Assembly (NCBI GenBank): GCA_009776955.1
Contig: WRMW01000001.1
Location: 186,001 to 250,000, forward strand
Source of the DNA: Clostridiales bacterium
GTDB lineage: Bacteria; Bacillota; Clostridia; Peptostreptococcales; Anaerovoracaceae
DNA length: 64,000 bases
Direction of reading: 5' to 3'
The notes below the pieces were generated by a model. The model was not told the DNA's origin. It was given only the letters and a program-made list of their open reading frames with translations, and ran no database searches. Shown in pieces: positions 8,355 to 17,242 of this stretch (position 1 is the first letter of the stretch; each line of letters starts with the position of its first letter). The position numbers and the translations under genes are program-made.

Positions 8355-9362
8355 ATGTCGGTTATTTCTATGAAGCAATTGCTCGAGGCAGGAGTCCATT
8401 TCGGTCACCAGACTAGGCGCTGGAACCCGAAAATGGCTCCTTATATTTTTGCGGAGCGCAACGGGATCTACATCATCGACCTGCAGCTGACGGTCGGGCT
8501 TATCGACGACGCCTACGCATTCATCCAAAGCGTCGTAAAGACGGGCAAGCCCGTGCTTTTCGTCGGCACGAAGAAGCAGGCGCAGCAGGCGGTGAAGGAC
8601 GAGTCGTTGAGGGCAGGGCAGTATTACGTGAACGAGCGCTGGCTCGGCGGAATGCTGACGAACTTCAAAACGATTTCGGCAAGGATAGACCGTTTGATCG
8701 AGATCGAGAAGATGGAGGAGGACGGCGTGTTTGAGCAGCTTACCAAGAAAGAGGTAGGCAAGCTGAGGCACGAGGCTGAAAAGCTTGAGAAGTTCCTCGG
8801 CGGCATCAGGGATATGCACCGTATGCCGGGGGCGATGTTCGTGGTAGACCCCAAGAAAGAGAGGATTGCGGTCAAAGAAGCGAGGATTTTGGGAATCCCG
8901 ATAGTCGGCATAGTGGACACGAACTGCGACCCGGACGACGTCGATTATATAATCCCTGCCAATGACGACGCAATACGCTCGATACGGCTGATCACGGCGG
9001 CTGTCGCGGATGCCATCATAGAGGCCAATCAAGGCGAGAGCTACGATGACAGGTCTGTTTATGTAGAGGACGCTGAGGGTGCGGAAGGGACGCCGCCGGC
9101 AGCGGAAGCGCCGACAGCCCCTGTTGATGGCGAGGACGCGGACGAGGAGAAAGCCGCTGCCACGGAAGGGCTTCCGGAGGTGACAGAGGAGGAGTTTGCG
9201 GCCAATGATGCGGTCGATGCCGAGACGCAGGAGGCTGAGGAAGAGCCCGCCGCCGAGGAAGAGGCGTCTGTTGCTGAGGAGCCTATCGTTGAGGAAGAAG
9301 AAGCGGTCGCCGAAGAAGAGCCCGCTGCCGAAGAAGAAAAATCCGAAGAGGAAGAGTTTTAG
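8355..9362 (+). CDS. rpsB: 30S ribosomal protein S2 with long acidic tail
   Basis: 335 aa against the usual 230-260. The S2 core is complete to about residue 235 ([42 protein letters not shown], then [24 protein letters not shown]). After it comes an extension of about 90 residues made almost only of Glu, Ala, Asp and Pro, with repeated [12 protein letters not shown] words. Acidic S2 tails occur in other high-GC lineages; their role is not known to me. AAGGAGGT lies upstream of the ATG. S2 anchors the 30S platform with S1-type factors. Co-transcribed with tsf, 35 bp downstream. Confidence 0.95.
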   Translation: MSVISMKQLLEAGVHFGHQTRRWNPKMAPYIFAERNGIYIIDLQLTVGLIDDAYAFIQSVVKTGKPVLFVGTKKQAQQAVKDESLRAGQYYVNERWLGGMLTNFKTISARIDRLIEIEKMEEDGVFEQLTKKEVGKLRHEAEKLEKFLGGIRDMHRMPGAMFVVDPKKERIAVKEARILGIPIVGIVDTNCDPDDVDYIIPANDDAIRSIRLITAAVADAIIEANQGESYDDRSVYVEDAEGAEGTPPAAEAPTAPVDGEDADEEKAAATEGLPEVTEEEFAANDAVDAETQEAEEEPAAEEEASVAEEPIVEEEEAVAEEEPAAEEEKSEEEEF

Positions 9363-9397
9363 GGACACCCCATAGGAGAAGAAGGAGGAAATGTAAG

Positions 9398-10315
9398 ATG
9401 GAAATCACAGCAAGCGCTGTAAAAGAGCTTAGAGAACGCACGGGAGCAGGGATGCTCGACTGCAAGAATGTATTGACAGAAACGGGCGGCGATATAGAAA
9501 AAGCCATCGATGTCTTGAGAGAGAAAGGGCTTGCGAAGGCCGCCAAGAAGTCCGGCAGGATCGCAGCCGAGGGGCTTGTGCGCATAGCGATAGGCGACGG
9601 CGGAAGCAAGGCCGGAATCATCGAGGTGAACATCGAAACGGATTTCGCGTCCAAAAATGCGGACTTCGTGGATTTCGTCGACACGCTTGCGGCACAGACC
9701 CTTACGACGGGCGCCACGGACGTGGAGGCGTTTCTTGGAGAGCCGTACGGCGGCACGGGCGAGACCGTGCAGGACAAGCTGACAAACTTTATCGCAACCA
9801 TCGGCGAGAACGTCACGGTGAGGCGTTTTCAGACGTTTGGCGAGGCGGGTACGGTCTATATCTCCTACTTGCACCTCGGCGGCAAGATAGGCGTTGTCAT
9901 AGGGCTCAAGACCGATGCGTCTTTGGCCGAGGTCGAGGCTATGGGCAGGGACGTGGCGATGCAGGTCGCGTCGATGAACCCGCTCTTTATAGACGAAAGC
10001 GGCGTCGATCCCGATTATATAGAAAAGGAAAAGGAAATCCTTGTGAAGCAGGCGCTCTCCGAGGGTAAGCCCGCAGATATAGTCGAGAAGATGGTGCTTG
10101 GCCGCCTGAAGAAGGAGCTGAAGGAGACATGCCTGCTCGAACAGAAGTTCGTCAAGGACAGCGAGCTGACGGTCGCCCAGTATGTGAGCGACGGCGCAAA
10201 GGCGCTCGGCAAGGACATAAAGGTCGCGGCAATGGCGCGCTACGAGGTCGGCGAAGGAATCGAAAAGAAGGAAGAGGACTTCGCAGAAGAGGTGGCGAAA
10301 CAGCTCAAGGGCTAG
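9398..10315 (+). CDS. tsf: elongation factor Ts
   Basis: 305 aa. The N-terminal UBA-like domain (ITASAVKELRERTGAGMLDC) and the TDFASKNADFVDFV motif that contacts EF-Tu to expel GDP are clear. It recycles EF-Tu-GDP to EF-Tu-GTP. GGAGGAAATGTAAG precedes the ATG. In most Firmicutes tsf is followed directly by pyrH; here 2.9 kb with an E2-like and an E3-like gene intervene. Confidence 0.96.
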   Translation: MEITASAVKELRERTGAGMLDCKNVLTETGGDIEKAIDVLREKGLAKAAKKSGRIAAEGLVRIAIGDGGSKAGIIEVNIETDFASKNADFVDFVDTLAAQTLTTGATDVEAFLGEPYGGTGETVQDKLTNFIATIGENVTVRRFQTFGEAGTVYISYLHLGGKIGVVIGLKTDASLAEVEAMGRDVAMQVASMNPLFIDESGVDPDYIEKEKEILVKQALSEGKPADIVEKMVLGRLKKELKETCLLEQKFVKDSELTVAQYVSDGAKALGKDIKVAAMARYEVGEGIEKKEEDFAEEVAKQLKG

Positions 10316-10357
10316 ATTTCCGGCGGAAAATAATTTTCGTAATATAATTGTAAAATA

Positions 10358-10401
10358 TTGACGCAAGGCGCGCACTGGGATAAAATGTTCCACAGTGCGC
10401 G
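10358..10401 (+). promoter_or_regulatory. promoter with 9-bp inverted-repeat operator before the E2-like gene
   Basis: TTGACG (10358-10363), 17 bp, TAAAAT (10381-10386). Perfect 9-bp inverted arms CGCGCACTG (10369-10377) and CAGTGCGCG (10393-10401) flank the -10 box. No U-tract follows, so a repressor operator is likelier than a terminator of rpsB-tsf, although the arms could also form a hairpin. Confidence 0.65.
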
Positions 10402-10433
10402 TAAATCATGCTATTGAAAGGTAAAGACCAATT

Positions 10434-11669
10434 TTGAACGATCCGCAACAACCAGGAAGGCTGACGCCGCTTGCAAGGCGCATCGCCGCAGAGAAGGGGC
10501 TTGATGCCCGTGCCATGCAGGGCAGCGGCTATGGGGGGCGTGTGTATTCATATGATTTGAGGGATGCCCCGGCATCTGTGCCGTCCTCGGCTTCTTTTCC
10601 GGCGGATGTCAATCCTATGGGACAGGTTTTGGGGGCTTATGCCGATACAGAGCCTCTTTCTTTGGACGCGTTTGAGGTCTCGCCGGTGCCGTGCAGGGAG
10701 AAGCTTATAGAGTTTCCTAGGCCTAGGGCGGCTCACGGCAACGAGGGGGCGGCTGTCGGGGGGCGGCCTCAGGCATGTGGGGCGCCTGTCGTGGTGGATG
10801 CGGCTCATGGCAGTGGCATGATAAGCGATGGCGCAGCGCAAATGGCTCCGGCTCCGGTTAAGATCCAGATTCCAGCTCAGGAGCAGGCTCCTGTTCAGGC
10901 CCAGGCACGGATGCCGGCGCCGGCGCCGGCGATGTCGACCGAAGCCATGGTAGCCGCTGTAAGGTCTGCCGATGACGAGGTGGCGGGCGTGCTTAGGATG
11001 AACGAGGCAAGGCAGTCCGTAGCGGCGCAGGCGTCAAGGAGCTCGCGCGAGACGGCATCTGTCACACAGCATATGGAGATGGACATCACAGAGATGCTGG
11101 CGCTTCATAAGCGCATGAACGAGAACAGGGAGAAGCCCGTAACGCTCCCGCTGGCGGCGTTTTATCTGAAAGCCATGGGCATAAGCATAAAGGACGCAGG
11201 GCGGCTTCGCCTGCGGCTTGCCGAAACCCAGGATGCCTTCCTGATGATGGAGGGCGCGAATATAGGCCTTCAGGTGGACGCGGGCGACCGCGTAGTGACA
11301 CCTGTCGTAAGGGATGCTGACCTAAAGACGCTTTCAGAGCTTGCGGCTGACATAACAGCCCTTGCAGAAAAGGCGAGGCGCGGCGACCTGACTGAGCGTG
11401 ACCTCAGCGGCGGCGCCATTACGCTGCTTGACAAAGGCGACAGCGATGTTTACGCCTTCACCCCAATCATCAACCAGCCCGAGGCGGCGATTCTCGGGAT
11501 AGGCACCATATACAAGAAGCTTGTGATGACGGAAAAAGGCATTGAGAACAGGCAGTTCATCATGCAATCGCTTACATTCGACCATCGCATATTGAACGGC
11601 TCGGAGGCGGACAGCTTTCAGCGGCGCCTTAAGGCCGTTTTGGAGGATCCGCTGTCGCTTGTCGTATAG
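10434..11669 (+). CDS. lipoyl-less 2-oxoacid dehydrogenase E2-like acyltransferase (degenerate active site)
   Basis: 411 aa from a TTG start. It begins directly with a peripheral subunit-binding domain (RLTPLARRIAAEKGLDARAMQGSGYGGRVYSYDL), so the lipoyl domain that normally precedes it is absent. A linker of about 150 residues rich in Ala, Pro and Gln follows, then an E2 catalytic fold (about 195-411). The active-site loop reads DHRILNG: the His (384) is kept but the Asp of HxxxDG is Asn (388), and the FTISNLG-like segment reads AITLLDKG, without the conserved Ser. Family E2 enzymes move acyl groups from lipoate to CoA. Without lipoyl domain and Asp, ordinary activity is doubtful. It is paired with the E3-like gene 19 bp downstream. 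Confidence 0.8.
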   Translation: MNDPQQPGRLTPLARRIAAEKGLDARAMQGSGYGGRVYSYDLRDAPASVPSSASFPADVNPMGQVLGAYADTEPLSLDAFEVSPVPCREKLIEFPRPRAAHGNEGAAVGGRPQACGAPVVVDAAHGSGMISDGAAQMAPAPVKIQIPAQEQAPVQAQARMPAPAPAMSTEAMVAAVRSADDEVAGVLRMNEARQSVAAQASRSSRETASVTQHMEMDITEMLALHKRMNENREKPVTLPLAAFYLKAMGISIKDAGRLRLRLAETQDAFLMMEGANIGLQVDAGDRVVTPVVRDADLKTLSELAADITALAEKARRGDLTERDLSGGAITLLDKGDSDVYAFTPIINQPEAAILGIGTIYKKLVMTEKGIENRQFIMQSLTFDHRILNGSEADSFQRRLKAVLEDPLSLVV

Positions 11670-11688
11670 CTGATATCAGGAGGGAATG

Positions 11689-13212
11689 ATGTCAAACGAG
11701 TACATCACGGCAGCGGACGGGCCGGACACAAGAGAAGGGTTTCAGCGTTTTGCCTACCACTATTCGCAACCGGACAAGGCGGACGATTTTCCGGGTGCGT
11801 TCTCCTTTGGCGACGTGGAGCCGCCGACGGAGACGGATCTGCTGCCTGACGATGACATTGGAGGCAGCATAACCCCGAATATCTATACGACGAGCGCATA
11901 TGAGTACGATGTCGCGGTCATAGGCAGCGGGCCGGCAGGCTATACCGCAGCGATACGCGCGGCAAAGCTCGGCGGCAAGGTCATCATGTTTGAGAAAGAG
12001 GCCCTTGGCGGGCTGTGGCTGAGCGCGGGCTGCATACCGGCCAAAGTGTACCTGAAGGCGAGCGGGAGCGAGGCTCCCGACTTGCAAGGCGCGCTCTCTT
12101 TCAAAAATAACATAGTCACGAAGCTTACATCGAACGCCGCTCGGATGCTGCGATCGACCAGGGTGCGCGTGGAGGCGGGCGAGGCCGTCCTGAAAACCCC
12201 CAATGAGATAGTCTGCAGGGGCAGGGCCTATACCGCCGCGAAAATCATCGTCTGCGGCGGCACAAAGGCCGACGGCTCGCATATCCCCGGAGCTTCCCAT
12301 CCCGAGGTCTGCGCCACGGATGCGATTTTCAGGACGTCAGACCTGCCTAAAAGGCTTATGATACTCGGCGGGGGCAGCGAGGGCTGCGAGCTTGCGGCGG
12401 CTTTTGCGGCCTTTGGAAGCAATGTGATCCTGGTCGAGACCCAGTCCAGGCTTCTGCCCGGCTGGGACGCCCAGGTGGCAGATGCCATCCATAGGTCTCT
12501 TTCTGACGCGGGGGTCAAGGTCTACACAGGTGTGACGATAGACGAGATATCAGACCGGCACGGCAAGCCTTATGTCATTACGGAGCGTGGCGGCGTGCTT
12601 TGCGACAAAGTGCTGCTCGCGACGAGGCGCCGGCCGGAGGGGTCTTTTTTCGGGTCGTTGGCGGGCGACTTCAGGATAGAGAACGGAGCCATCGCCGTAA
12701 ATGAATATCTTGAGACCAGCGTGCCGGACATCTACGCGGCCGGCGATATAACAGGGCTTGGCGGGCATACGCATGCCGCGTACAGAATGGCCGAGACCGC
12801 CGCGGTGAACGCGATGGGCGGGAAGAAGCAGATAGATCTTTTCGCCACGCCCGAGGTTATTTACACAAGGCCTGAGGCGGCCTCCGCCGGCATGAGCGAA
12901 GAAGCGGCGAGGGGTAGGTTCAAGGACGGATTTGTCGTGGGCTTCTGCCCGCTTTCGGAAAACATCAACGCGATAATCTCAGGCACGCCCGAAGGCTTTG
13001 TCAAAGTGTTGGCTTCACGCAGGCACGGCGAGCTGCTTGGCGTGCATATCGTGGGCGCGAACGCGTCAGAGCTGATTGCCGAGCCTGCCGCGTTGATGCG
13101 CATGGAAGTGACATTGCACGAGGTGGTGGGCGAAATCGTTCACGCGCACCCGACATACGCGGAAGCGTTTGCCGCCGCTTGCGGCAACGCGATGGGAAGC
13201 TTCGGGAGGTAA
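11689..13212 (+). CDS. dihydrolipoamide dehydrogenase-like flavoprotein lacking the first redox cysteine
   Basis: 507 aa from ATG 11689 (AGGAGG 5 nt upstream; ATG 11686 is too close). A 60-residue acidic extension precedes the FAD Rossmann motif VIGSGPAGYTAAIRAAKLG. The family's GGTCLNVGCIPSK loop reads GGLWLSAGCIPAK: the first cysteine of the CxxxxC disulfide is Trp110 (TGG at 12016-12018), only C115 remains. NAD-binding LGGGSEGCELAAAF, the AAGDITG flavin motif and the C-terminal HAHPTYAEA His-Glu dyad are intact. A flavoprotein with NADH or NADPH oxidation but without lipoamide chemistry is likely, for example a quinone or diaphorase type like mycobacterial LpdA (recalled). No E1 genes are near. 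Confidence 0.82.
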   Translation: MSNEYITAADGPDTREGFQRFAYHYSQPDKADDFPGAFSFGDVEPPTETDLLPDDDIGGSITPNIYTTSAYEYDVAVIGSGPAGYTAAIRAAKLGGKVIMFEKEALGGLWLSAGCIPAKVYLKASGSEAPDLQGALSFKNNIVTKLTSNAARMLRSTRVRVEAGEAVLKTPNEIVCRGRAYTAAKIIVCGGTKADGSHIPGASHPEVCATDAIFRTSDLPKRLMILGGGSEGCELAAAFAAFGSNVILVETQSRLLPGWDAQVADAIHRSLSDAGVKVYTGVTIDEISDRHGKPYVITERGGVLCDKVLLATRRRPEGSFFGSLAGDFRIENGAIAVNEYLETSVPDIYAAGDITGLGGHTHAAYRMAETAAVNAMGGKKQIDLFATPEVIYTRPEAASAGMSEEAARGRFKDGFVVGFCPLSENINAIISGTPEGFVKVLASRRHGELLGVHIVGANASELIAEPAALMRMEVTLHEVVGEIVHAHPTYAEAFAAACGNAMGSFGR

Positions 13213-13215
13213 TAA

Positions 13216-13920
13216 ATGACGCCAAAATACAAGAGGGTGATACTGAAAATAAGCGGTGAGGCGCTTGCAGGCGAGGGGAGGTTCGGGCTTGATGACGCCA
13301 TGCTCGGTATGGTTGCGCAGGAGATACGGGAGGTGTTTGAGCTTGGCGTGCAGATAGGCGTCGTGGTAGGCGGCGGCAACTTCTGGCGCGGGCGCACGAG
13401 CAAGCATATGGACCGCGCGACGGCGGACTATATGGGGATGCTCGCGACGGTCATAAACGCTCTCGCCCTGCAGTCTGCGCTTGAAACGGCGGGCGTGCCC
13501 ACTCGAGTGCAGACGGCCATAGAGATGAGGGAGATCGCGGAGCCGTATATACGCCGCAAGGCGATAGCGGAGATGGACAGGGGGGACGTCGTGATATTTG
13601 CGGCGGGGACAGGCAACCCATTCTTCTCCACGGACACTACGGCAGCGTTGCGGGCTGCCGAGATAGAGGCGGATGTGATATTATTGGCCAAGCGCATAGA
13701 TGCTGTGTACTCGGATGACCCCGAAAAAAATCCGGGCGCGGAGCGTTATACAAAAATCACCCATCAGGAGATACTGGAAAAGGATCTTAAAGTAATGGAC
13801 AGCACGGCGGCGTCGCTGTGCAGGGACAATGGTCTGCCGGTGCATGTTTTTGCGATAAGCGAGAAGGGCAATGTGCTAAGGGCTGTGCTTGGGGAAGAGA
13901 TAGGGACGCTGATCACTTAG
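13216..13920 (+). CDS. pyrH: UMP kinase
   Basis: 234 aa, the usual length. Amino acid kinase fold: [12 protein letters not shown] at the N-terminus, [30 protein letters not shown], and [18 protein letters not shown]. It phosphorylates UMP with ATP and is usually allosterically controlled by UTP and GTP. GGGAGG precedes the ATG, which starts 3 bp after the E3-like gene, so pyrH, frr and the rest are probably transcribed with the E2/E3-like pair. Confidence 0.96.
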   Translation: MTPKYKRVILKISGEALAGEGRFGLDDAMLGMVAQEIREVFELGVQIGVVVGGGNFWRGRTSKHMDRATADYMGMLATVINALALQSALETAGVPTRVQTAIEMREIAEPYIRRKAIAEMDRGDVVIFAAGTGNPFFSTDTTAALRAAEIEADVILLAKRIDAVYSDDPEKNPGAERYTKITHQEILEKDLKVMDSTAASLCRDNGLPVHVFAISEKGNVLRAVLGEEIGTLIT

Positions 13921-13934
13921 GAAGGGAGAACGAA

Positions 13935-14495
13935 ATGGAAGACAGGGATATCAGAGAAGTATTTAACGAAAAAATCGAGAAAAGCCTCACATTCCTCAAG
14001 GACAACTTGAACACGGTGCGGGCGGGACGTGCAAACCCCGCGCTTCTCGACAAGGTGATGGTGGATTATTATGGGACGCCAACGCCGCTGAAGGCTATGG
14101 CGAACGTCTCTGTGCCAGACCCGAGATCGCTGGTGATAGCTCCGTTTGACCCGAAAGCGGTGAGCGACATCGAGAAGGCGATAAATGTCGCGAATATAGG
14201 CATAAACCCGGCGAACGACGGCAAGATAATAAGGCTGCAGATACCGTCGCTTACGGAAGACCGGCGCAAGGATCTCACGAAGCTTGTGAAAAAGTACGGC
14301 GAGGACGCGAAGGTTGCTGTCCGCAATGAGCGGCGCGACGCAAACGAGCGCCTGAAGAAGCAGGAGAAGGACGGTGATCTGACGGAGGACGATCTCAAGG
14401 ACGAGGAAAAGCTGGTGCAAAAGGCTACGGATGAGGCTATAACGGAAATCGACAAGATAATCGAGAAAAAAGAAGCCGAAATCATGGAGGTATGA
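13935..14495 (+). CDS. frr: ribosome recycling factor
   Basis: 186 aa, a canonical RRF. LTFLKDNLNTVRAGRANPALLDKVMVDYYG is the domain I/II junction, and the C-terminal helix carries KLVKKYGEDAKVAVRNERRDAN. With EF-G it splits post-termination ribosomes. The ATG at 13935 has GGGAG at proper spacing; an earlier in-frame ATG inside pyrH is ignored. The stop overlaps the uppS start (ATGA). Confidence 0.96.
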   Translation: MEDRDIREVFNEKIEKSLTFLKDNLNTVRAGRANPALLDKVMVDYYGTPTPLKAMANVSVPDPRSLVIAPFDPKAVSDIEKAINVANIGINPANDGKIIRLQIPSLTEDRRKDLTKLVKKYGEDAKVAVRNERRDANERLKKQEKDGDLTEDDLKDEEKLVQKATDEAITEIDKIIEKKEAEIMEV

Positions 14496-15202
14496 TGGCG
14501 GCTGCAAGTGTTGGCGGCGGCGGGCGAGAGGGCCTGCCGGAGCATATAGCGATAATAATGGACGGCAACGGCCGATGGGCTGAGCGGCGCGGGCTTCCGA
14601 AATACAAGGGGCACGAGGCGGGCATGGACGCCATGATAAAGGTGGTGCGCCATGCGTCCGACCTTGGCGTGGGGCATTTAACAGTGTATGCCTTTTCAAC
14701 CGAAAATTGGAAACGAAGCGAAGACGAGGTCAAGGGCATATTCCAGCTTCTTTTGATCTATGTGAGCAGGGAGCTGGAGGAGCTTCACCGCAACAATGTG
14801 AAAGTGGACGTCTTTGGGGACTGGGAGCCGTTTTCAAAGCCGGTGCGGGACGCGTTGAACAAGACCATAAAGAGGACTGAGGGGAATACGGGGCTGAGAT
14901 TCCATATATGCCTGAATTACGGAAGCCGAGCGGAGATACTCAGGGCGGCGGAGAAGATGGCATCCGCTGGGGCGTACACGGAAGAAGGGTTTTCCGCATG
15001 CCTGTACTCGGCGGGCGTGCCGGACCCGGACCTGCTTATAAGGCCGGGCGGGGAGAAGCGCATATCGAACTTTCTGCTATGGCAGGCGGCGTACAGCGAA
15101 CTCGTCTTTTCAGACGCGCTGTGGCCTGACTACGGACCCGCCGAGCTGGACGAGGCGCTTGCGGAGTACGCCGTGCGGAAGCGCAGGTTTGGAGGGCGCT
15201 AA
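14492..15202 (+). CDS. uppS: isoprenyl transferase (undecaprenyl diphosphate synthase)
   Basis: 236 aa. Family motifs: IIMDGNGRWAERRGLPKYKGH, AFSTENWKRS, NYGSRAEI, and LLIRPGGEKRISNFLLWQAAYSEL. This cis-prenyltransferase extends farnesyl diphosphate with IPP to the C55 carrier lipid used in peptidoglycan synthesis. It overlaps frr by 4 bp and cdsA by 1 bp. A Gly/Ala-rich N-terminal 12 residues precede the conserved start. Its allylic substrate would come from IspA, encoded at 55 kb. Confidence 0.95.
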   Translation: MMAAASVGGGGREGLPEHIAIIMDGNGRWAERRGLPKYKGHEAGMDAMIKVVRHASDLGVGHLTVYAFSTENWKRSEDEVKGIFQLLLIYVSRELEELHRNNVKVDVFGDWEPFSKPVRDALNKTIKRTEGNTGLRFHICLNYGSRAEILRAAEKMASAGAYTEEGFSACLYSAGVPDPDLLIRPGGEKRISNFLLWQAAYSELVFSDALWPDYGPAELDEALAEYAVRKRRFGGR

Positions 15203-16035
15203 TGAAGACCCGGGCAAAATCCGCATTGATAATGGCGCCGCTTCTGGTGATAGTGTTTTTGGGCGGGTATTTTTTGGTTGCTGGCGTGGTTTTGCTGACG
15301 GTGTTCGCCTTGCGTGAGTTTTGCACGGCCTTTGGCGAAAAGAAGCCTGCACGGTGGGTGCTGTGGACGAGCCTTTGCATACTCTATGCCTGCTTTTTCA
15401 TCCCTGGGTTCGACAGTTTTGTTTTGTTTGGATTTTGGCTGTTTGCGTCGCTCGTGCTTTGCTTCCTGTCGATGTTCGCGGTGGAAAAGCGCGACCTGGC
15501 TCAAGGTATGACGACGATCTTGGGCGTGGTTTACATAATATTTCTCTCGTTTCATATCGTGCTTGTCGACAATGCTTACGGGGGGTCGGACATTGTGGTA
15601 GGCGTGTTCAGGTTTTCTGGCTTGGACAGCTATGTGTGGCTGATAGCGCTGGCGGCTTTCGGGACGGACATTTTCGCGTATTTTACGGGCAAGGCTATAG
15701 GCTCGCACAAGCTCTGCCCGTCCATAAGCCCTAAGAAGACCGTGGAAGGGGCTATCGGCGGGGTGCTTGGGAGCGTCCTGCTTTGCGGGCTTTTCGGGTA
15801 TTTCTTTATACCAGGAGGTTTGGCGACCTGCATAATAATAGGGGTCTTGGGCGGCATTGTGTCCCAGCTTGGGGATCTTTCGGCTTCGGTGATGAAGCGC
15901 AAAATCGGGATAAAGGACTGGGGAGCGGCCATTCCGGGGCACGGCGGCATACTCGATCGCATCGACAGCGTATTGTTCACTGCTCCGCTGGTATTCTATG
16001 TGCTGGCGTTTACGGAGGCTTTTGGCTCGCTATGA
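15202..16035 (+). CDS. cdsA: phosphatidate cytidylyltransferase
   Basis: 277 aa, about eight hydrophobic segments. The C-terminal CdsA signature is visible: SQLGDLSASVMKRKIGIKDW, then GAAIPGHGGILDRIDSVLF. It makes CDP-diacylglycerol from phosphatidate and CTP at the membrane, the branch point of phospholipid synthesis. It overlaps uppS (TAATG) and dxr (ATGA), so the run is one translationally coupled operon. Confidence 0.95.
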   Translation: MKTRAKSALIMAPLLVIVFLGGYFLVAGVVLLTVFALREFCTAFGEKKPARWVLWTSLCILYACFFIPGFDSFVLFGFWLFASLVLCFLSMFAVEKRDLAQGMTTILGVVYIIFLSFHIVLVDNAYGGSDIVVGVFRFSGLDSYVWLIALAAFGTDIFAYFTGKAIGSHKLCPSISPKKTVEGAIGGVLGSVLLCGLFGYFFIPGGLATCIIIGVLGGIVSQLGDLSASVMKRKIGIKDWGAAIPGHGGILDRIDSVLFTAPLVFYVLAFTEAFGSL

Positions 16036-17192
16036 AGAAGGTCGCGATACTAGGCTCGACAGGGTCCATAGGCCTGCAGGCGCTTTCGGTGATATCCTCG
16101 AACCCGAGGCGGGTGAAGGCGGCCGTGCTTACCTGCAAGAGCAGGGTGGACGTGCTGCGCAGCCAGATAAAGCGCTTTCGGCCAGAGGCTGTGGTGGTGG
16201 AGCGCAGGCAGGACGCGCTTGAGCTGCGCCGTGAATACAGGGACCTGAAAGTCTATTACGGCCCTGAGGGGCTTGAGGAAGCGGCAGGGGCGGTCGACTA
16301 CGATGTGCTGCTGAACGCGCTTGTGGGCATCGCGGGGCTTCGTCCCACGCTTGCGGCTATAAAACGTGGCGGGGTCACTATCGCGCTTGCAAACAAAGAG
16401 ACTTTGGTTACGGGGGGGCGGATCGTGATGGGCGCGGCATCGGAGGCGGATGTGCCTATAGTCCCTGTGGACAGCGAACACAGCGCGATTTTCCAATGCC
16501 TTGTCGGAAACCTCGACAATCCGATACGGCGCATACTTCTGACGGCTTCCGGCGGGCCGTTCCGTGGCTACGACAGGGCACGGCTCGAGGCTGTGACGCT
16601 TTCGGACGCGCTTATCCACCCTGTGTGGCGGATGGGGCGCAAGATCACGATAGACTCGGCAACGTTGATAAACAAGGGCTTTGAGGTTATTGAGGCAAAG
16701 TGGCTCTTTGACGTGGACGCAAGCAGCATCGAGGTCGCTATCCATCCTCAGGGAATTGTGCATTCATTGGTGGAATTTGAGGATGGGGCATTATTGGCGC
16801 AGCTTGGCGACTCCGATATGAGGGTGCCGATATCGTACGCGTTTTCATGGCCTGACCGCTGGGCGATAGACTCACGGAGCGTTGACATTATCGCGATGCG
16901 CTCGCTATACTTTGAGGAGCCGGTGGGCGAGGCACGGCGAAGCCTCGATATGGCTTATCGCGTGGTGCGGGAGATAGAGGAGTCTGAGGGGGACAGCAGC
17001 GCCGTGGTGCTGAACAGCGCGGACGAGGAGCTGGTGGAGCTGTTTCTGGCGGGGAAGATACCGTTTGTGGCGATCCTAGACACCATGAGCGAGGTGCTGG
17101 ACAAGCACATACCGAGAAAAATCGAGAGCATCGAGGACATAATGGACATAGACCTTGAGGCTAGGGCGGCAGTAAGGGAGCGATGGCGATAG
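16032..17192 (+). CDS. dxr: 1-deoxy-D-xylulose 5-phosphate reductoisomerase
   Basis: 386 aa from ATG 16032 in the ATGA overlap with cdsA. NADPH-binding VAILGSTGSIGLQAL opens the protein; ALANKETLV and PVDSEHSAIFQCL form the metal and substrate site, and LTASGGPFRGY is the flexible catalytic loop. It converts DXP to MEP, the committed step of the MEP isoprenoid pathway. The partner dxs lies at 56 kb and ispG is two genes downstream. Confidence 0.97.
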   Translation: MKKVAILGSTGSIGLQALSVISSNPRRVKAAVLTCKSRVDVLRSQIKRFRPEAVVVERRQDALELRREYRDLKVYYGPEGLEEAAGAVDYDVLLNALVGIAGLRPTLAAIKRGGVTIALANKETLVTGGRIVMGAASEADVPIVPVDSEHSAIFQCLVGNLDNPIRRILLTASGGPFRGYDRARLEAVTLSDALIHPVWRMGRKITIDSATLINKGFEVIEAKWLFDVDASSIEVAIHPQGIVHSLVEFEDGALLAQLGDSDMRVPISYAFSWPDRWAIDSRSVDIIAMRSLYFEEPVGEARRSLDMAYRVVREIEESEGDSSAVVLNSADEELVELFLAGKIPFVAILDTMSEVLDKHIPRKIESIEDIMDIDLEARAAVRERWR

Positions 17193-17242
17193 GGAATGAT
17201 ATGATGCTACTTGATGTGGGCGAGGTAACATAAAACGGTATT

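Noticed and set aside
10369..10401. Terminator of rpsB-tsf
   Set aside because: The arms flank a -10 box and no U-tract follows; an operator is the better reading.
11986..12040. Frameshift or misread codon explaining the missing Cys of the E3-like protein
   Set aside because: The frame is continuous with perfect flanking motifs (GG before, GCIP after); a Trp codon TGG could come from TGC/TGT by one change, so a sequencing error cannot be fully excluded, but the E2 partner shows parallel losses.
15783..16031. N-terminal extension of Dxr
   Set aside because: It lies wholly inside cdsA in another frame; ATG 16032 in the ATGA overlap gives the standard N-terminus.
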